A model generated the notes under the pieces. The model had not been told where the DNA came from and searched no databases. It saw only the letters and a program-made list of their open reading frames with translations. Both the position numbers and the translations under genes were made by a program. Positions 38,681-47,729 of a stretch of DNA of 64,000 bases are shown here, piece after piece. This DNA is from Pseudomonadales bacterium (GTDB lineage: Bacteria > Pseudomonadota > Gammaproteobacteria > Pseudomonadales > Pseudohongiellaceae), in contig JAJDVS010000102.1 of the NCBI GenBank assembly GCA_022825945.1, positions 1 to 64,000 of the forward strand, read 5' to 3'. The number at the start of each line of letters is the position of its first letter. The stretch's first letter is position 1.

Positions 38681-39937
38681 GTGGCAGGATATCGGTTTGC
38701 CCAATGGCCGGCGGCGTTGTTGCTTCTCGCCGTCGCTGGCAGCGGCCTGACCGCTGAAAACAGCAGCCGGGAACTCGTTACCGCATTCTGGCGCGCCGAC
38801 AACAGTGTGGAGCAAAGCGCCGCCGAACAGGCCCTGCTCGCCGCCGCGGATGACGTGGAGACCCTGTACCAGTGGCTGCGGCAAGGCCCGGAGTGGTCAA
38901 CAGAAGTGCCCACCGGCGCCTGGGAAGCGTCCCGCACCGGCGCCGATGGCTTGCTCTACCGCTATGCCGTGGTAACCCCGGATTCCTACGATCCGGCCAT
39001 TTCCTATCCGGTGGAATTCATGCTTCATGGCGGTGTTTCCCGCCCGGAGTGGGGTCCCGGGGGAGACTGGTGGCGCTCGGGCGTCGAGAATCTGCAACAG
39101 CAAGACCGCATCTTCGTGGCGCCCGCCTCCTGGCGCGAAGCCTTCTGGTGGCACGACAACCAGGCCGACAATCTCCCCGCCATCCTGCGGGAACTGAAAC
39201 GCCGCTACAACGTGGACGATAACCGGGTCACCATGACCGGCATTTCCGACGGCGGCACCGGCGCCTATTTCTTCGCTTTCAAGCAACCCGGCGAATGGGC
39301 GGCCTTTCTCCCCTACATCGGCCATCCCGGGGTGCTGCGCAATCCCGCTGGCGGCATCAACTACCGGCTGTACTTCGAGAACCTCACCGCCAAGCCGCTG
39401 TATATCGTCAATGGCGAAGTCGACCGGCTCTACCCCGCGGCCTCGCTGCAATCATTCGTCGAGGTGCTGGAAGAAGCCGGGGTGGAACATGTCTTCCGGG
39501 TGATCGAGGACGGCGGCCACAACACGGCCTGGCTGCCCGGGGAAACCCCGTCCATCGAGCGGTTCAAGGCGGAAAATCCCAGGGACCCGTTCCCCGAGCG
39601 CCTGCAGTGGGTGGCGGACCGGGTGGACCGCTACAACCAGAACCTGTGGCTGCGAATCGACGAGATGGCAAACCCCGATTTTCCCGCAGTGGTGAAGGTC
39701 GAGCGGCAAGGCAACCATTTCGAAGTGGAAGCCACCGCGGTGGCGGGATTCAGTCTGCTGCTGAATCCGGAAGAGGTGGATTTCAGCCTGTCGGTGAGCG
39801 TGCGCGTCAACGGCGAAATCGTCCATTCGGAAATCGTCGCCCAGGACGCCGCGACGCTGCTGCGCCACGCCCGGCAATCGCTGGACCGCGCCGCGCTGAT
39901 TACCGCCGAGTTGCCCATTTCCCTGCTTGCCGAATAA
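38681..39937 (+). CDS. exported alpha/beta hydrolase (PHB-depolymerase/esterase-like)
   Basis: About 418 residues from the GTG at 38681, which gives a clean signal peptide (FAQWPAALLLLAVAGSGLTA); a TTG at 38645 would overlap the preceding remnant. The N-terminal third is unrecognised. Then come YPVEFMLHGGVSRPEW (oxyanion region), ITMTGISDGGTGAYFFAF-type nucleophile elbow (TGISDGGTG, GxSxG) and a late VIEDGGHNTAWLP with the catalytic His. The family covers secreted esterases and depolymerases; the substrate is unknown. It sits directly after the gutted MBL gene, with no obvious promoter between them. Confidence 0.75.
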   Translation: MAGYRFAQWPAALLLLAVAGSGLTAENSSRELVTAFWRADNSVEQSAAEQALLAAADDVETLYQWLRQGPEWSTEVPTGAWEASRTGADGLLYRYAVVTPDSYDPAISYPVEFMLHGGVSRPEWGPGGDWWRSGVENLQQQDRIFVAPASWREAFWWHDNQADNLPAILRELKRRYNVDDNRVTMTGISDGGTGAYFFAFKQPGEWAAFLPYIGHPGVLRNPAGGINYRLYFENLTAKPLYIVNGEVDRLYPAASLQSFVEVLEEAGVEHVFRVIEDGGHNTAWLPGETPSIERFKAENPRDPFPERLQWVADRVDRYNQNLWLRIDEMANPDFPAVVKVERQGNHFEVEATAVAGFSLLLNPEEVDFSLSVSVRVNGEIVHSEIVAQDAATLLRHARQSLDRAALITAELPISLLAE

Positions 39938-39992
39938 GCGGCAATTCTCCGCCTGGCGCTGCGCGCCCCCTCTCATGCGGCATCCTCCCAAG

Positions 39993-40020
39993 GAGATTCT
40001 GCGACTTCGCGCAGAATGAC
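39993..40020 (+). repeat. R1 palindrome, copy c
   Basis: GAGATTCTGCGACTTCGCGC then AGAATGAC, the short-loop form of R1 in inverted orientation relative to copy a. It lies 15 bases before a full R2 element. Confidence 0.8.
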
Positions 40021-40034
40021 GGGAGGATGGGCCA

Positions 40035-40195
40035 AGAGCCTGCGCCGTAGGAATTCGCGGAAGCGAAAATTCGCTATCGCCGCGCCCCTGGCCGGTCGAT
40101 TGAGACGAATATTGGTGGATATGCAACGAAATCGAGCGGTCGGGGCGTGGATGAGAGCGGATTTGCAGCCGTGAATTCCTGCGGCGCAGGCTCCT
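40035..40195. repeat. R2 element A, full length (~161 bp, REPIN/MITE-like)
   Basis: Starts AGAGCCTGCGCCGTAGG then AATTCGCG, and ends GTGAATTCCTGCGGCGCAGG then CTCCT, so its ends are inverted repeats of ~23 bases. Interior segments GCGCCCCTGGCCGGTCGATT and AATCGAGCGGTCGGGGCG also pair. The two halves differ in one stretch (GAAAGCGAAAATTCGC-type versus GAGAGCGGATTTGCAGCC-type), so the element looks like two different half elements placed head to head. Only a ~27-base centre is unpaired. The stop codon of the leftward gene at 40194 is directly at its right end. Confidence 0.85.
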
Positions 40196-40655
40196 AGTTC
40201 CGCAATTCTTCCATGCGACCGCGCAGCATGGACAGGACGATGTTCAGCTCGCGGAAATAGTCATATTCTTCACTCAGGGCTGTCATCGCCTCGTTGAATC
40301 TGTGGAAGTCGGAATCGGTTTCGGCGAGCAGGCCCTCGGTGTCGAGCAACTCATCGGTCCCGTCCTGGTAATTCTTGGCATTGTTGGCCCGGGCCTCGAT
40401 CAGGAAATTCGGCTCGCAGGCTTCCCGGGAAATGTTCGAGCCCGTGGGAGTGTAGCGATGGCAGATCACATGCAGCGAATCGTCCTCGGTGCGAAGATTG
40501 AAAACCCGGTAGACTTCCTTTTCGATCTTGTCGATTTCGCTCCGCAGTTGCGGCACGGACATGGCGTCGATATCAATCTGGCCATCTGCCGCCGGTGACG
40601 GCAGGGCAACTGCAAGCAAGGTCAGACAACTGGCAAACAGGGCAAGGCGGTTCAT
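40194..40655 (-). CDS. exported protein of unknown function
   Basis: 153 residues with a clear signal peptide (LALFASCLTLLAVALPSPAAA-like; cleavage near PAADG) and a strong ribosome site (GGAGG seven bases before the ATG at 40655). The mature part is acidic and helical: VPQLRSEIDKIEKEVYRVFN, two Cys in HVICHRYTPTG and REACEPNF that could form a periplasmic disulfide, then a Leu/Glu-rich helix to the end. I do not recognise a family with known function. Its TAG stop forms the CTAG at the edge of R2 element A. Confidence 0.75.
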   Translation of the reverse strand: MNRLALFASCLTLLAVALPSPAADGQIDIDAMSVPQLRSEIDKIEKEVYRVFNLRTEDDSLHVICHRYTPTGSNISREACEPNFLIEARANNAKNYQDGTDELLDTEGLLAETDSDFHRFNEAMTALSEEYDYFRELNIVLSMLRGRMEELRN

Positions 40656-40768
40656 GGGAATTCCTCCAGGGCGCCGTTCAGCCCGCTATTATACGCGCGG
40701 GCAGGCATAGTGAAACCGGAAAAACCGAAGCACGGCAGCAGTTCTCGTTTTGGCGCCCGGGCCGTCAT

Positions 40769-40806
40769 GTCATTCTGCGCGAAGCGAAGCGTAGTCGCAG
40801 AATCTC
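40769..40806 (+). repeat. R1 palindrome, copy d
   Basis: GTCATTCTGCGCGAAGCGAA then GCGTAGTCGCAGAATCTC. This is a near-complete form of R1, between the exported protein gene and malate synthase. Confidence 0.85.
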
Positions 40807-40896
40807 TTTGGGGGGTCTCTGTGTCAGAGTGCACGCCTTCCCTGGCGCGGCCATTGCCATCAAGAGAATTGCTGGAAACACAGGAAAACCGAAGCC

Positions 40897-43074
40897 ATGA
40901 CTGAAGATTTCGAGACGGGCGGGCTGCGGGTCGCCGCGGAACTGGCGACTTTCGTCAATGAGGAACTGTTGCCGGAGATCGGCCTCGCGCAGGCGAAGTT
41001 CTGGTCCGGTTTTGAAAACTTGATCAACGAATTCACCCCCCGCAACGAAGAGTTGCTCGCCGAGCGCGACCGCCTGCAACAGCAGATCGACGACTGGCAT
41101 CACCGTAATCAGGGGCCAGACTACGACCGCGACGCCTATCGGGCCTTCCTGCGCGAAATCGGCTACTTGCGGGATGAGCCCGAAGATTTCACCATTTCCA
41201 CTGCCGGGGTCGATGCGGAAATCGCGACTATCGCCGGTCCCCAGCTTGTGGTGCCGGTGAAGAACGCCCGTTTTGCCACCAATGCCGCCAATGCCCGCTG
41301 GGGCTCGCTCTACGATGCCTTGTACGGCAGCGATGTGATTCCCGAGGACGATGGCGCCGGACGCGCCGGCGGCTACAACCCGGTGCGCGGCCGGCGGGTC
41401 ATCGACCATGCGCGGGCCCTGCTCGATGAAATCTGTCCTCTGCAAGGCGCAAGCCATGCCGATGCGCGGCAGTACCGCATAGAAGACGGCGCTCTTGTGG
41501 CGCAGGTCGGAGAAAGCGGGCACGGTCTGCAAAACCCGGCCCAGCTTGCGGGATATCAGGGCGGCGCGGCAGACCCGTCCGCGGTGTTGCTGGTGAACCA
41601 TGGCCTGCATATCGAAATCTGCATCGACCGCGGCTCCGAGGTCGGCGCCGGGGACCCGGCCGGCATCAGCGATGTGGTGCTGGAGGCGGCGATTACCACG
41701 ATCCAGGACTGCGAAGACAGCGTCGCCGCCGTGGACGCCGCGGACAAGACCGAAATCTACCGCAACTGGCTCGGCCTGATGCGGGGCGATCTGACGGAAA
41801 CCTTCATCAAGGACGGCGCCCCCATGACCCGTACCCTGGCCGAGGATCGGAAATACCTCGGTCCCGCCGGCGAACCCCTGCGCCTGCCCGGCCGGAGCCT
41901 GCTGCTGGTGCGCAACGTGGGCCACCTGATGCGCAACAACGCCATCTACGACAGCCGCGGTCGGCAGGTCTTCGAAGGCGTCATGGATGCGGTCATGACT
42001 TCCGCGGCGGCCTGTGTCGATATCGCCGGCCGCAACCGCCTCGGCAATTCGCGCAGCGGCAGCATCTATATCGTCAAACCGAAGATGCACGGCCCGGACG
42101 AGGTGCGCTTCAGTTGCCAGTTGTTCGCAGCGGTCGAGGAGCTGCTCGGGCTCGAACCACTGACGATCAAGGTGGGCATCATGGATGAGGAGCGCCGCAC
42201 CACGGTCAATCTCAAACGCTGCATCCTGGAAGCCCGGGACCGGGTGGTTTTCATCAATACCGGCTTTCTCGACCGCACCGGCGACGAAATCCATACCGGC
42301 ATGCACGGCGGCGCCATGCTGCCCAGGGATGAAATGCGCGCCTCCACCTGGATCGGCGCCTATGAGGATCACAATGTCAATACCGGGCTTGCCTGCGGCT
42401 TGCCGGGCCGGGCCCATATCGGCAAGGGCATGTGGCCGATGCCCGACCTGATGGCGGCCATGGTGGAGCAGAAAGTCTCCCACCCCCTGGCGGGCGCCAA
42501 TACCGCCTGGGTGCCCTCGCCCACCGCCGCGGTGCTGCACGCCATGCACTACCACAGGGTGGACGTCTTCGCCGTGCAGCGGGAATTGCGCAAGCGGGCG
42601 CCGGTTGCCATGGCCGACCTGCTGGAGGTTCCCCTGCTTCCGGATCCATCCTCCCTGGGCGCGGAACGCATCCAGCGGGAGCTCGACAACAATATCCAGG
42701 GGATTCTTGGCTATGTGGTGCGCTGGATCGATCAAGGGGTAGGCTGTTCCAAAGTGCCCAACATCGACCATGTGGCGCTGATGGAAGACCGCGCCACCCT
42801 GCGGATTTCCAGCCAGTATGTGGCCAACTGGCTGCATCACGGGCTGTGCCGGGAAGAGCAGGTGGAGGAATCGCTGTTGCGAATGGCGGCGGTGGTGGAC
42901 GGCCAGAATGCCGCTGACCCGCTGTACGAACCCATGGCCCGGAATCCGGCGGGCTCCTTCGCTTTCCAGGCCGCCCGCGACCTGATTTTCCAGGGCGTCC
43001 GGGAGCCCAACGGCTACACGGAGCCCGCCCTGCACCGGGTACGGCTGGCCAGGAAGCAGTCGGCGCGGGAGTAG
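40897..43074 (+). CDS. glcB: malate synthase G
   Basis: 725 residues, the size of the G isoform. Diagnostic stretches include [69 protein letters not shown] and [18 protein letters not shown]. It condenses glyoxylate with acetyl-CoA to malate in the cytoplasm, using Mg2+, allowing growth on C2 compounds or glycolate. No isocitrate lyase or glycolate oxidase gene is nearby. The start ATG at 40897 lacks a strong ribosome site. Both flanks are rich in small repeats. Confidence 0.98.
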   Translation: MTEDFETGGLRVAAELATFVNEELLPEIGLAQAKFWSGFENLINEFTPRNEELLAERDRLQQQIDDWHHRNQGPDYDRDAYRAFLREIGYLRDEPEDFTISTAGVDAEIATIAGPQLVVPVKNARFATNAANARWGSLYDALYGSDVIPEDDGAGRAGGYNPVRGRRVIDHARALLDEICPLQGASHADARQYRIEDGALVAQVGESGHGLQNPAQLAGYQGGAADPSAVLLVNHGLHIEICIDRGSEVGAGDPAGISDVVLEAAITTIQDCEDSVAAVDAADKTEIYRNWLGLMRGDLTETFIKDGAPMTRTLAEDRKYLGPAGEPLRLPGRSLLLVRNVGHLMRNNAIYDSRGRQVFEGVMDAVMTSAAACVDIAGRNRLGNSRSGSIYIVKPKMHGPDEVRFSCQLFAAVEELLGLEPLTIKVGIMDEERRTTVNLKRCILEARDRVVFINTGFLDRTGDEIHTGMHGGAMLPRDEMRASTWIGAYEDHNVNTGLACGLPGRAHIGKGMWPMPDLMAAMVEQKVSHPLAGANTAWVPSPTAAVLHAMHYHRVDVFAVQRELRKRAPVAMADLLEVPLLPDPSSLGAERIQRELDNNIQGILGYVVRWIDQGVGCSKVPNIDHVALMEDRATLRISSQYVANWLHHGLCREEQVEESLLRMAAVVDGQNAADPLYEPMARNPAGSFAFQAARDLIFQGVREPNGYTEPALHRVRLARKQSARE

Positions 43075-43084
43075 CAGCCTGCGG

Positions 43085-43122
43085 GAGATTCTGCGACTGC
43101 GCTTCGCTCCGCGCAGAATGAC
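43085..43122 (+). repeat. R1 palindrome, copy e
   Basis: GAGATTCTGCGACTGCGCTT then CGCTCCGCGCAGAATGAC, inverted relative to copy d. It is followed after 13 bases by an R2 half element, the same R1-R2 order seen at 39993-40195. Confidence 0.85.
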
Positions 43123-43135
43123 ATCCAAGCTCCTG

Positions 43136-43203
43136 GGAGCCTGCGCCGTAGAAATTCGCGAAAGCGAAAATTCGCTATCGCCGCGCCCCTGGCTGATCGA
43201 TTT
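43136..43203 (+). repeat. R2 half element
   Basis: GGAGCCTGCGCCGTAG then AAATTCGCGAAAGCG, continuing to CCCCTGGCTGATCGAT. It matches the left half of element A and ends at the element's centre, where it meets the end of a gene remnant. Confidence 0.8.
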
Positions 43204-43449
43204 CCAGCTCCGACATGACTTCAAGCCGCCTGGCGCTCTGGAGAATGCCGAACATGCCGTAGTTGCCTTCGTGGCAGGCGTATTCATAAATCGGCTCATC
43301 GATCCGAGACAGCGGATACTCTCCATGGAATTCGTCGCTGAATACCGTCGGATCGTTGACCCCGAAGCCATAGATCAGCTTGTAATCGGTTTCGCGGCGG
43401 AAAGTCTCGGTAATGGTGACACCGTCAACCGGCAGCCCGCGCAGGCTCC
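43175..43449 (-). pseudogene. C-terminal remnant of an unknown-function protein family
   Basis: On the minus strand, about 80 codons read LRGLPVDGVTITETFRR through FGVNDPTVFSDEF to IYEYACHEGNYGMFGILQSA. I recognise YEYACHEGNY...ILxxAR as the C-terminal signature of a widespread, uncharacterised secreted protein family. The upstream bulk of the gene is absent; the frame instead runs antisense-offset into the RAYT-like gene. The last residues (EIDQPGARR) are encoded by the R2 half element. No start or ribosome site is present, so it is a broken fragment. Confidence 0.6.
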
Positions 43450-44099
43450 TAGTCACATTGCGGGGCGGTGTCAATTCGCAATGTCCGGCAACTGTCGGGA
43501 TAGCGGCCGGTCGGGAACAGGCGCTGCTCGAGCCTCGCCTGCCGAACCGGGTCCACCGGCCCGGCGATGGCTTCCCGATAACGCTGCAAGGCATCGACGC
43601 CGCTGGCGAGGTATTCCCGGAAAAACGGATGCCGGCTGAGAAACCGCGAGCCGCCGCCGAAGGCATTGAAGCTGTAGCTCGACCAGGCGTACAGGCCGGG
43701 ATGACTCGCGCCGCCGTGGGCCAGGGGCCAGCGTTCCATCATCTGCTGACATTCCAGCAACAACCCGGCGCTGTCGATGATGGCCAGGGAGGGCCGGTTA
43801 GGAAACACCGCGCCATGGCGTCCGAATCGCTCGTTGAAATATTCGGAATAACAGCCATTGACGTAGTCCAGCAGGGAAAACAGGCTTTTGGGCAAGTCCG
43901 GCGACAGCAGCAACCAGGCCTCGGCGGGCAGCAGCACATAGGCGTGCAGGCGCACATGGAAAACCTTGAGGCTGTTGAGCAGCCTGAGCCGATAGAAGTC
44001 GAGGCAGGCCTCATCGAAAAACGCCGGGCCTTCCACCTTGGCGCGATTGACCGCGAACCAGGCGCGTTCGGCGGTGTGGGGCAGTTTTGAAGAAGGCAT
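43449..44099 (-). CDS. RAYT/Y1-transposase-like protein lacking catalytic residues
   Basis: 216 residues. The layout follows REP-associated tyrosine transposases: VNRAKVEGPAFFDEACLDFY, VRLHAYVLLP, DYVNGCYSEYFNERFGRHG, AIIDSAGLLLEC, YAWSSYSFNAFGG and a C-terminal REYLASGVDALQRYREAI. The HUH motif (normally NHxH after HAYVLM) reads A-E-A-W here (residues ~59-62), and the helix that normally holds the catalytic Tyr reads LECQQMMERWP. It should not cut DNA. A good ribosome site (AGGAAG) precedes the ATG, and the gene begins 16 bases after the ABC exporter stop, so it is expressed as the last operon gene. It could be a domesticated DNA-binding protein or a decaying transposase. Confidence 0.75.
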   Translation of the reverse strand: MPSSKLPHTAERAWFAVNRAKVEGPAFFDEACLDFYRLRLLNSLKVFHVRLHAYVLLPAEAWLLLSPDLPKSLFSLLDYVNGCYSEYFNERFGRHGAVFPNRPSLAIIDSAGLLLECQQMMERWPLAHGGASHPGLYAWSSYSFNAFGGGSRFLSRHPFFREYLASGVDALQRYREAIAGPVDPVRQARLEQRLFPTGRYPDSCRTLRIDTAPQCD

Positions 44100-44115
44100 G
44101 TGTCTTCCTGAAAAG

Positions 44116-46215
44116 CTATGGCAAGGCCGGAGCCGCCGGTTGCGCGCCCGGCAGTTGGATCGAATTCGTTCCGAGCTGGGCCAGCGCCGGATTGTGGGTG
44201 ACGAGAATCACGGCGATGTGAAGCTCGGCGATGTTGGCCAGAATGCGCCGGGCAACCGTGTCGCTGAGACAGGCCAGGCTTTCGTCGAGCAGCAGGAGTT
44301 TGGGACGCTTGTACAGCGCCCGGGCGAGCAGGACCCGCTGCACCTGTCCGGCGGAAAGGCTGTTGCCCAGCTCCCCCACCCGGGTGTTGAAGCCCAGCGG
44401 CAGGCAGAGGATCTCTTCGAGAATGCAGGCCCGGCGGCAGGCGTCTTCGAGCCTTTGCTGGTTGTAGGGCTCTTCTTCCAGATTGATGTTGTAGGCGATA
44501 TCGCCGGCGAGCAGGCCGTCGTTGTGCAGCACCGCGGCGGCGCCCGCCCGCAGGTTTGCCAGCCCAAGCCGGGGCAGGGGCGTGTCGTCGAACCAGAGAT
44601 TGCCGCTGCCCGCCGGCTCGAGGCCGGCGACCAGTTTCAGCAAGGTGGATTTGCCGCAGCCCGAGGGCCCGGTAATCACCAGCATCTCGCCGGGCTCCAC
44701 CTGAAAGTCCAGCGCCTCAAGTACCGGTCGCTCGTCGGCGGAATAGCGGAAGCCAACCCCTTCGCCGCGCACTTTGCCGGAGAAGGCGCGGCGGGGAAAC
44801 TGCCCCAGCGGATCGGTTTCCTCGGCTTCCTCCAGGGCGATGTCGGCGATGCGCTCCAGGTCAAGCTGCATCAGCCGCAGTTCCGCCAGCTTGGGCAGCA
44901 TGGCCAGCACCGAAGACGAAAAATGCTGTTTCAGAAAAATGAAGCCCATCAGTTGCCCGATGGTGAGCGCACCGTCGGAAATAAGCTGGGCGCCGAGATA
45001 AATGACGAGTATCTGCTCGACGCCGAACAAAAGGCCCTGGCCGGAATCGAACCAGAGCTGGAAAGTGCCCAGGTGATAGCCCGCGTTGGCGGAATTGACG
45101 TAATGATTCTGCCAGTCGGCGATGCGCTGGTCTTCGATGGCGTAGTTCTTGACCACCGAAGCCCAGCGGACATTCTCCATGAGCCGGCTTTCGCTTTTCG
45201 CCGCCCGCACGATGGACTCCTGCCGCCGCAGTTTCTCCCCGGGCAGCGAAGCGAGCTTGATCAGGGCCGCCACGATCACGAAGCAGAGGCAGACCGTCGC
45301 CAGCATGCGCGAATACACATAGAGCAGGGCCAGGGAAAGCAGCGACAGCAGGCCATCCACGAGCACGGTGATCATGTCACCGGAGATGAGGCCGCTGATC
45401 TTCCCCGCCGAGGAAAAGCGCGATACCAGGTCACCCATCTCGCGCCTTTCAAAGAACCGCAGGGGAAGGCTGATGAGATGCTGGAACAAGCCCGAAACCA
45501 TCTCGAAACCGAGCCGGATCGCGAATTGCATGGTCACCAGGGAACGCACATGGCCGAGGGCGATGCGGGCAAGCATGAGCAGACCGAACAGCAGGGCGAC
45601 CACGAGCACCAGGTCCATGTCGCCCCGGGCCAGCCCCTGATCGATGACGAGTTGCAGATACAGCGGGCTGAGCAGCGAGCAGGCCTGCACCAGCAGCGAC
45701 AGCAGCAGGATCAGCGCCATCCCCCGGGCAATGCCGTGAGAGAAGCGAACCAGGTCTCGCAGGCGCAGGCGGCGCGGAGGCTCGGCGTTGATGGTCTCGC
45801 CGCCGGCGCTGAATTCCACGGCAATGCCGGTGAAGTGCCCGTCAAGTTCCCGCAGGGGATACTTGCGGATGCCGGTGGCGGGATCGTGAATCACCACCTT
45901 GCCCCGGGAGCACTTCTTCAGCACCACGAAATGATCGAGGTCCCAGTGCAGTATCGCAGGGGTGCTCAGGCGGGGAATGTCATCGAGTTCGAGTTTCAGC
46001 GAACGGGACTTCAGCCCCGCCGCCGCCGCCGCCCGGGTCAGGTGCTTTAGCGAAGCGCCGAATGCCGGCAGCTTGCTTGTTTCCCGAATCGAGCGGATAT
46101 CGGTGGTATGGCCGTAGTAACTGACCACCATGGCCAGGCAGGCGAGGCCGCATTCATTGGCCTCGGCCTGGAAAATCATGGGCAGGCTGTGGCGGCTTGC
46201 AAACAGTCGGTTCAC
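44116..46215 (-). CDS. peptidase-containing ABC exporter (C39 protease, HlyB/LagD type)
   Basis: 699 residues in three parts. Residues 1-130 are a C39 peptidase: Gln16 and Cys22 in QAEANECGLAC, His95 in DHFVVL, Asp111 in HDPATG, all intact, so it should cleave double-glycine leaders. Residues ~160-440 are the membrane domain. The ATPase has Walker A GPSGCGKST (516-524), signature LSAGQ (~620), Walker B LLLLDES (~644) and an H-loop VTHNP. The Q-loop Gln appears replaced by His (AVLHNDGLLAG, ~564), unusual. The GTG start overlaps the HlyD-type stop (GTGA). Such exporters form a channel with an adaptor and TolC and release bacteriocins or peptides. Confidence 0.93.
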   Translation of the reverse strand: MNRLFASRHSLPMIFQAEANECGLACLAMVVSYYGHTTDIRSIRETSKLPAFGASLKHLTRAAAAAGLKSRSLKLELDDIPRLSTPAILHWDLDHFVVLKKCSRGKVVIHDPATGIRKYPLRELDGHFTGIAVEFSAGGETINAEPPRRLRLRDLVRFSHGIARGMALILLLSLLVQACSLLSPLYLQLVIDQGLARGDMDLVLVVALLFGLLMLARIALGHVRSLVTMQFAIRLGFEMVSGLFQHLISLPLRFFERREMGDLVSRFSSAGKISGLISGDMITVLVDGLLSLLSLALLYVYSRMLATVCLCFVIVAALIKLASLPGEKLRRQESIVRAAKSESRLMENVRWASVVKNYAIEDQRIADWQNHYVNSANAGYHLGTFQLWFDSGQGLLFGVEQILVIYLGAQLISDGALTIGQLMGFIFLKQHFSSSVLAMLPKLAELRLMQLDLERIADIALEEAEETDPLGQFPRRAFSGKVRGEGVGFRYSADERPVLEALDFQVEPGEMLVITGPSGCGKSTLLKLVAGLEPAGSGNLWFDDTPLPRLGLANLRAGAAAVLHNDGLLAGDIAYNINLEEEPYNQQRLEDACRRACILEEILCLPLGFNTRVGELGNSLSAGQVQRVLLARALYKRPKLLLLDESLACLSDTVARRILANIAELHIAVILVTHNPALAQLGTNSIQLPGAQPAAPALP

Positions 46216-47462
46216 CAGATCAGTCCTCGCAGTGACCGCAGGGGTTTGAAAACAAGCCCGATCAGCGGGAGCTGGTCGGTGACGATATTGGCCTGGAACT
46301 GCATGCCGGCGAGCAGGGCGTGCTCTTCCGGGCCGCTGACGCTTTGCCGCTCAAGCGCCGCCCGCACCCGGTAGACGGGTTCATTGAGCACGCTCAGGGG
46401 CAGCAGTTGCTCCCGGGGGTCAAGGCGGGCGCCGGGTACCGAGTCGATGGTGGCGCTATAGCGGCCGTATTCCCGGTAGTCGAAGGATTCATAGCTCAGC
46501 AGCACCTGCTGGCCGAGGGCCACCTTGCCGATGATCCGGGAGGGCACATAGATTTCGGCGCTGAGCCGGGATTGCTCCGGGCCGAGATAGATCAGCGGCT
46601 GCCCCGCCCGGAAGCTGTCGCCGATGCGCACGGCAACTGTGGCCACGAGGCCGTCCCGGTCGGCATGGAGAAAAACCGATTGCTGGGTTTCCAGTTGCCT
46701 GATTTCCGACCCAAGCTGGCCGATTTCCTCGCCGAGTGAAAGATCAAGCTGGTTCTTGGCCAGGTTCTGCTGCTCGTAATCGGCTTTCAGATCCTTGATG
46801 CGAAGCTCCTGCTCGGCCGTCTGGCGGTCGGTCTCCGCCGCTTCCTGGGCGAGTTGCAGGTGCGCCGCATAGGCTTCGTCGAAACGGAAGGTGGTGATTG
46901 CTGCGGCTTCGAGCAGGGACTCGATTTGCAGCAGGTGCCGCTCGCTGACGCGGATGCGTTCGCGCAGCAGCGCCTGTTTGCGCCTGGCGGTTTCCAGTGA
47001 TTCCCCGGCGTGCGCCTGCAATTCCAGATTGCGGCGCAGGGCGAGTTCATGTTCTTCCTGGTGCAGCGGGATTTTCTCCCGCAAGGCCGCCCGGCGCTCG
47101 CGCAGGGCTTCGATGCGCAGCTCGTGGGCTTCGGAAAACTGGCTCACCGCGGCCAGCGACACCCGGGCCAGCGCTTGACCCGCCGCCACGGCGTCGCCTT
47201 CCGCCACAAGTAACTCCTCCACCTGTCCCGAGCCGCCGATGGAGAGTTTCTGCAGCCCCTCCACCGGCACGAGCACTCCCGGGGCCTGTTCGGTGACCTT
47301 GTAGGAAGTCAGCGTCAGCAGCAGCCCGGCGCCCAGGGTAATCGCCACCAGGACAAGGGCTGCATTGCGCAGCAGATTTTCTCCGCCGGCCAGGGGGCGC
47401 GACTCGGCGATGCGATACTTCTGTTGCAGCGCCTGGGGCCGGATCAGTTCATTTCTTTCCAT
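46212..47462 (-). CDS. HlyD-family periplasmic adaptor
   Basis: 416 residues. One membrane segment (AALVLVAITLGAGLLLTLTSY, ~34-54), then split biotinyl/lipoyl halves (VEGLQKLSIGGSGQVEELLVAEGD... and HADRDGLVATVAVRIGDSFRAGQPL). These flank a long coiled coil (~residues 105-275) that would reach the outer-membrane channel. It bridges the ABC exporter to a TolC-like protein. GAGGAT precedes the ATG; it lies 24 bases after the ACP gene and overlaps the exporter. Confidence 0.93.
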   Translation of the reverse strand: MERNELIRPQALQQKYRIAESRPLAGGENLLRNAALVLVAITLGAGLLLTLTSYKVTEQAPGVLVPVEGLQKLSIGGSGQVEELLVAEGDAVAAGQALARVSLAAVSQFSEAHELRIEALRERRAALREKIPLHQEEHELALRRNLELQAHAGESLETARRKQALLRERIRVSERHLLQIESLLEAAAITTFRFDEAYAAHLQLAQEAAETDRQTAEQELRIKDLKADYEQQNLAKNQLDLSLGEEIGQLGSEIRQLETQQSVFLHADRDGLVATVAVRIGDSFRAGQPLIYLGPEQSRLSAEIYVPSRIIGKVALGQQVLLSYESFDYREYGRYSATIDSVPGARLDPREQLLPLSVLNEPVYRVRAALERQSVSGPEEHALLAGMQFQANIVTDQLPLIGLVFKPLRSLRGLIW

Positions 47463-47486
47463 CTGACGATCCTCGACGGCGTGGTT

Positions 47487-47729
47487 TCAGCCCTGGCCCG
47501 AAAGCTTGCGTTCGATGCGTTCCACGAGGTCTCCCACGGTTTCCACCGCAATGAGCTCTTTCTCGTCGAGCTCCACCGAGAAGCTTTCCTCAAGTTCGTA
47601 GACCACCTCGAACATGGCCAGGGAATCGAGGTCGAGCTCGTCGAGTTCGCTGTCGAGATCGATGGCCTGGGGGTTCGATTCATTGCTGTAACGGGCCAGC
47701 AGATGCAATGTCTTGCTGCGGATTTGCAT
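47487..47729 (-). CDS. acyl carrier protein (dedicated, operon-encoded)
   Basis: 80 residues. The phosphopantetheine site is LDLDSLAMFE with Ser36, followed by helix VVYELEESFSVELDEKEL and VETVGDLVERI. AGGAGA lies six bases before the ATG, which is inside the end of the acyltransferase gene (50-base overlap). This is not the housekeeping AcpP, which normally sits with fab genes. Its position between an LpxL-like acyltransferase and a peptide exporter suggests it supplies a special acyl group for that acyltransferase, comparable in logic to AcpXL with LpxXL. Confidence 0.9.
   Translation of the reverse strand: MQIRSKTLHLLARYSNESNPQAIDLDSELDELDLDSLAMFEVVYELEESFSVELDEKELIAVETVGDLVERIERKLSGQG

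Larger units (their letters stand above)
43075..43448. other. repeat cluster between glcB and the RAYT-like gene
   Basis: Contains R1 copy e, an R2 half element and an 80-codon gene remnant, described separately; nothing else is recognised. Confidence 0.6.

Noticed and set aside
40765-43371. Leftward open frame of ~870 codons over malate synthase
   Set aside because: Antisense shadow of glcB in a GC-rich region; no recognisable domain.
44038-46050. Rightward open frame of ~670 codons over the ABC exporter
   Set aside because: Antisense to the exporter, with low-complexity Gln/His/Arg-rich translation.
47487-47729. The ACP as a GG-leader bacteriocin precursor for the C39 exporter
   Set aside because: It has a clear phosphopantetheine site (LDSLAMFE) and normal ACP helices; the terminal SGQG is not a double-glycine leader site.
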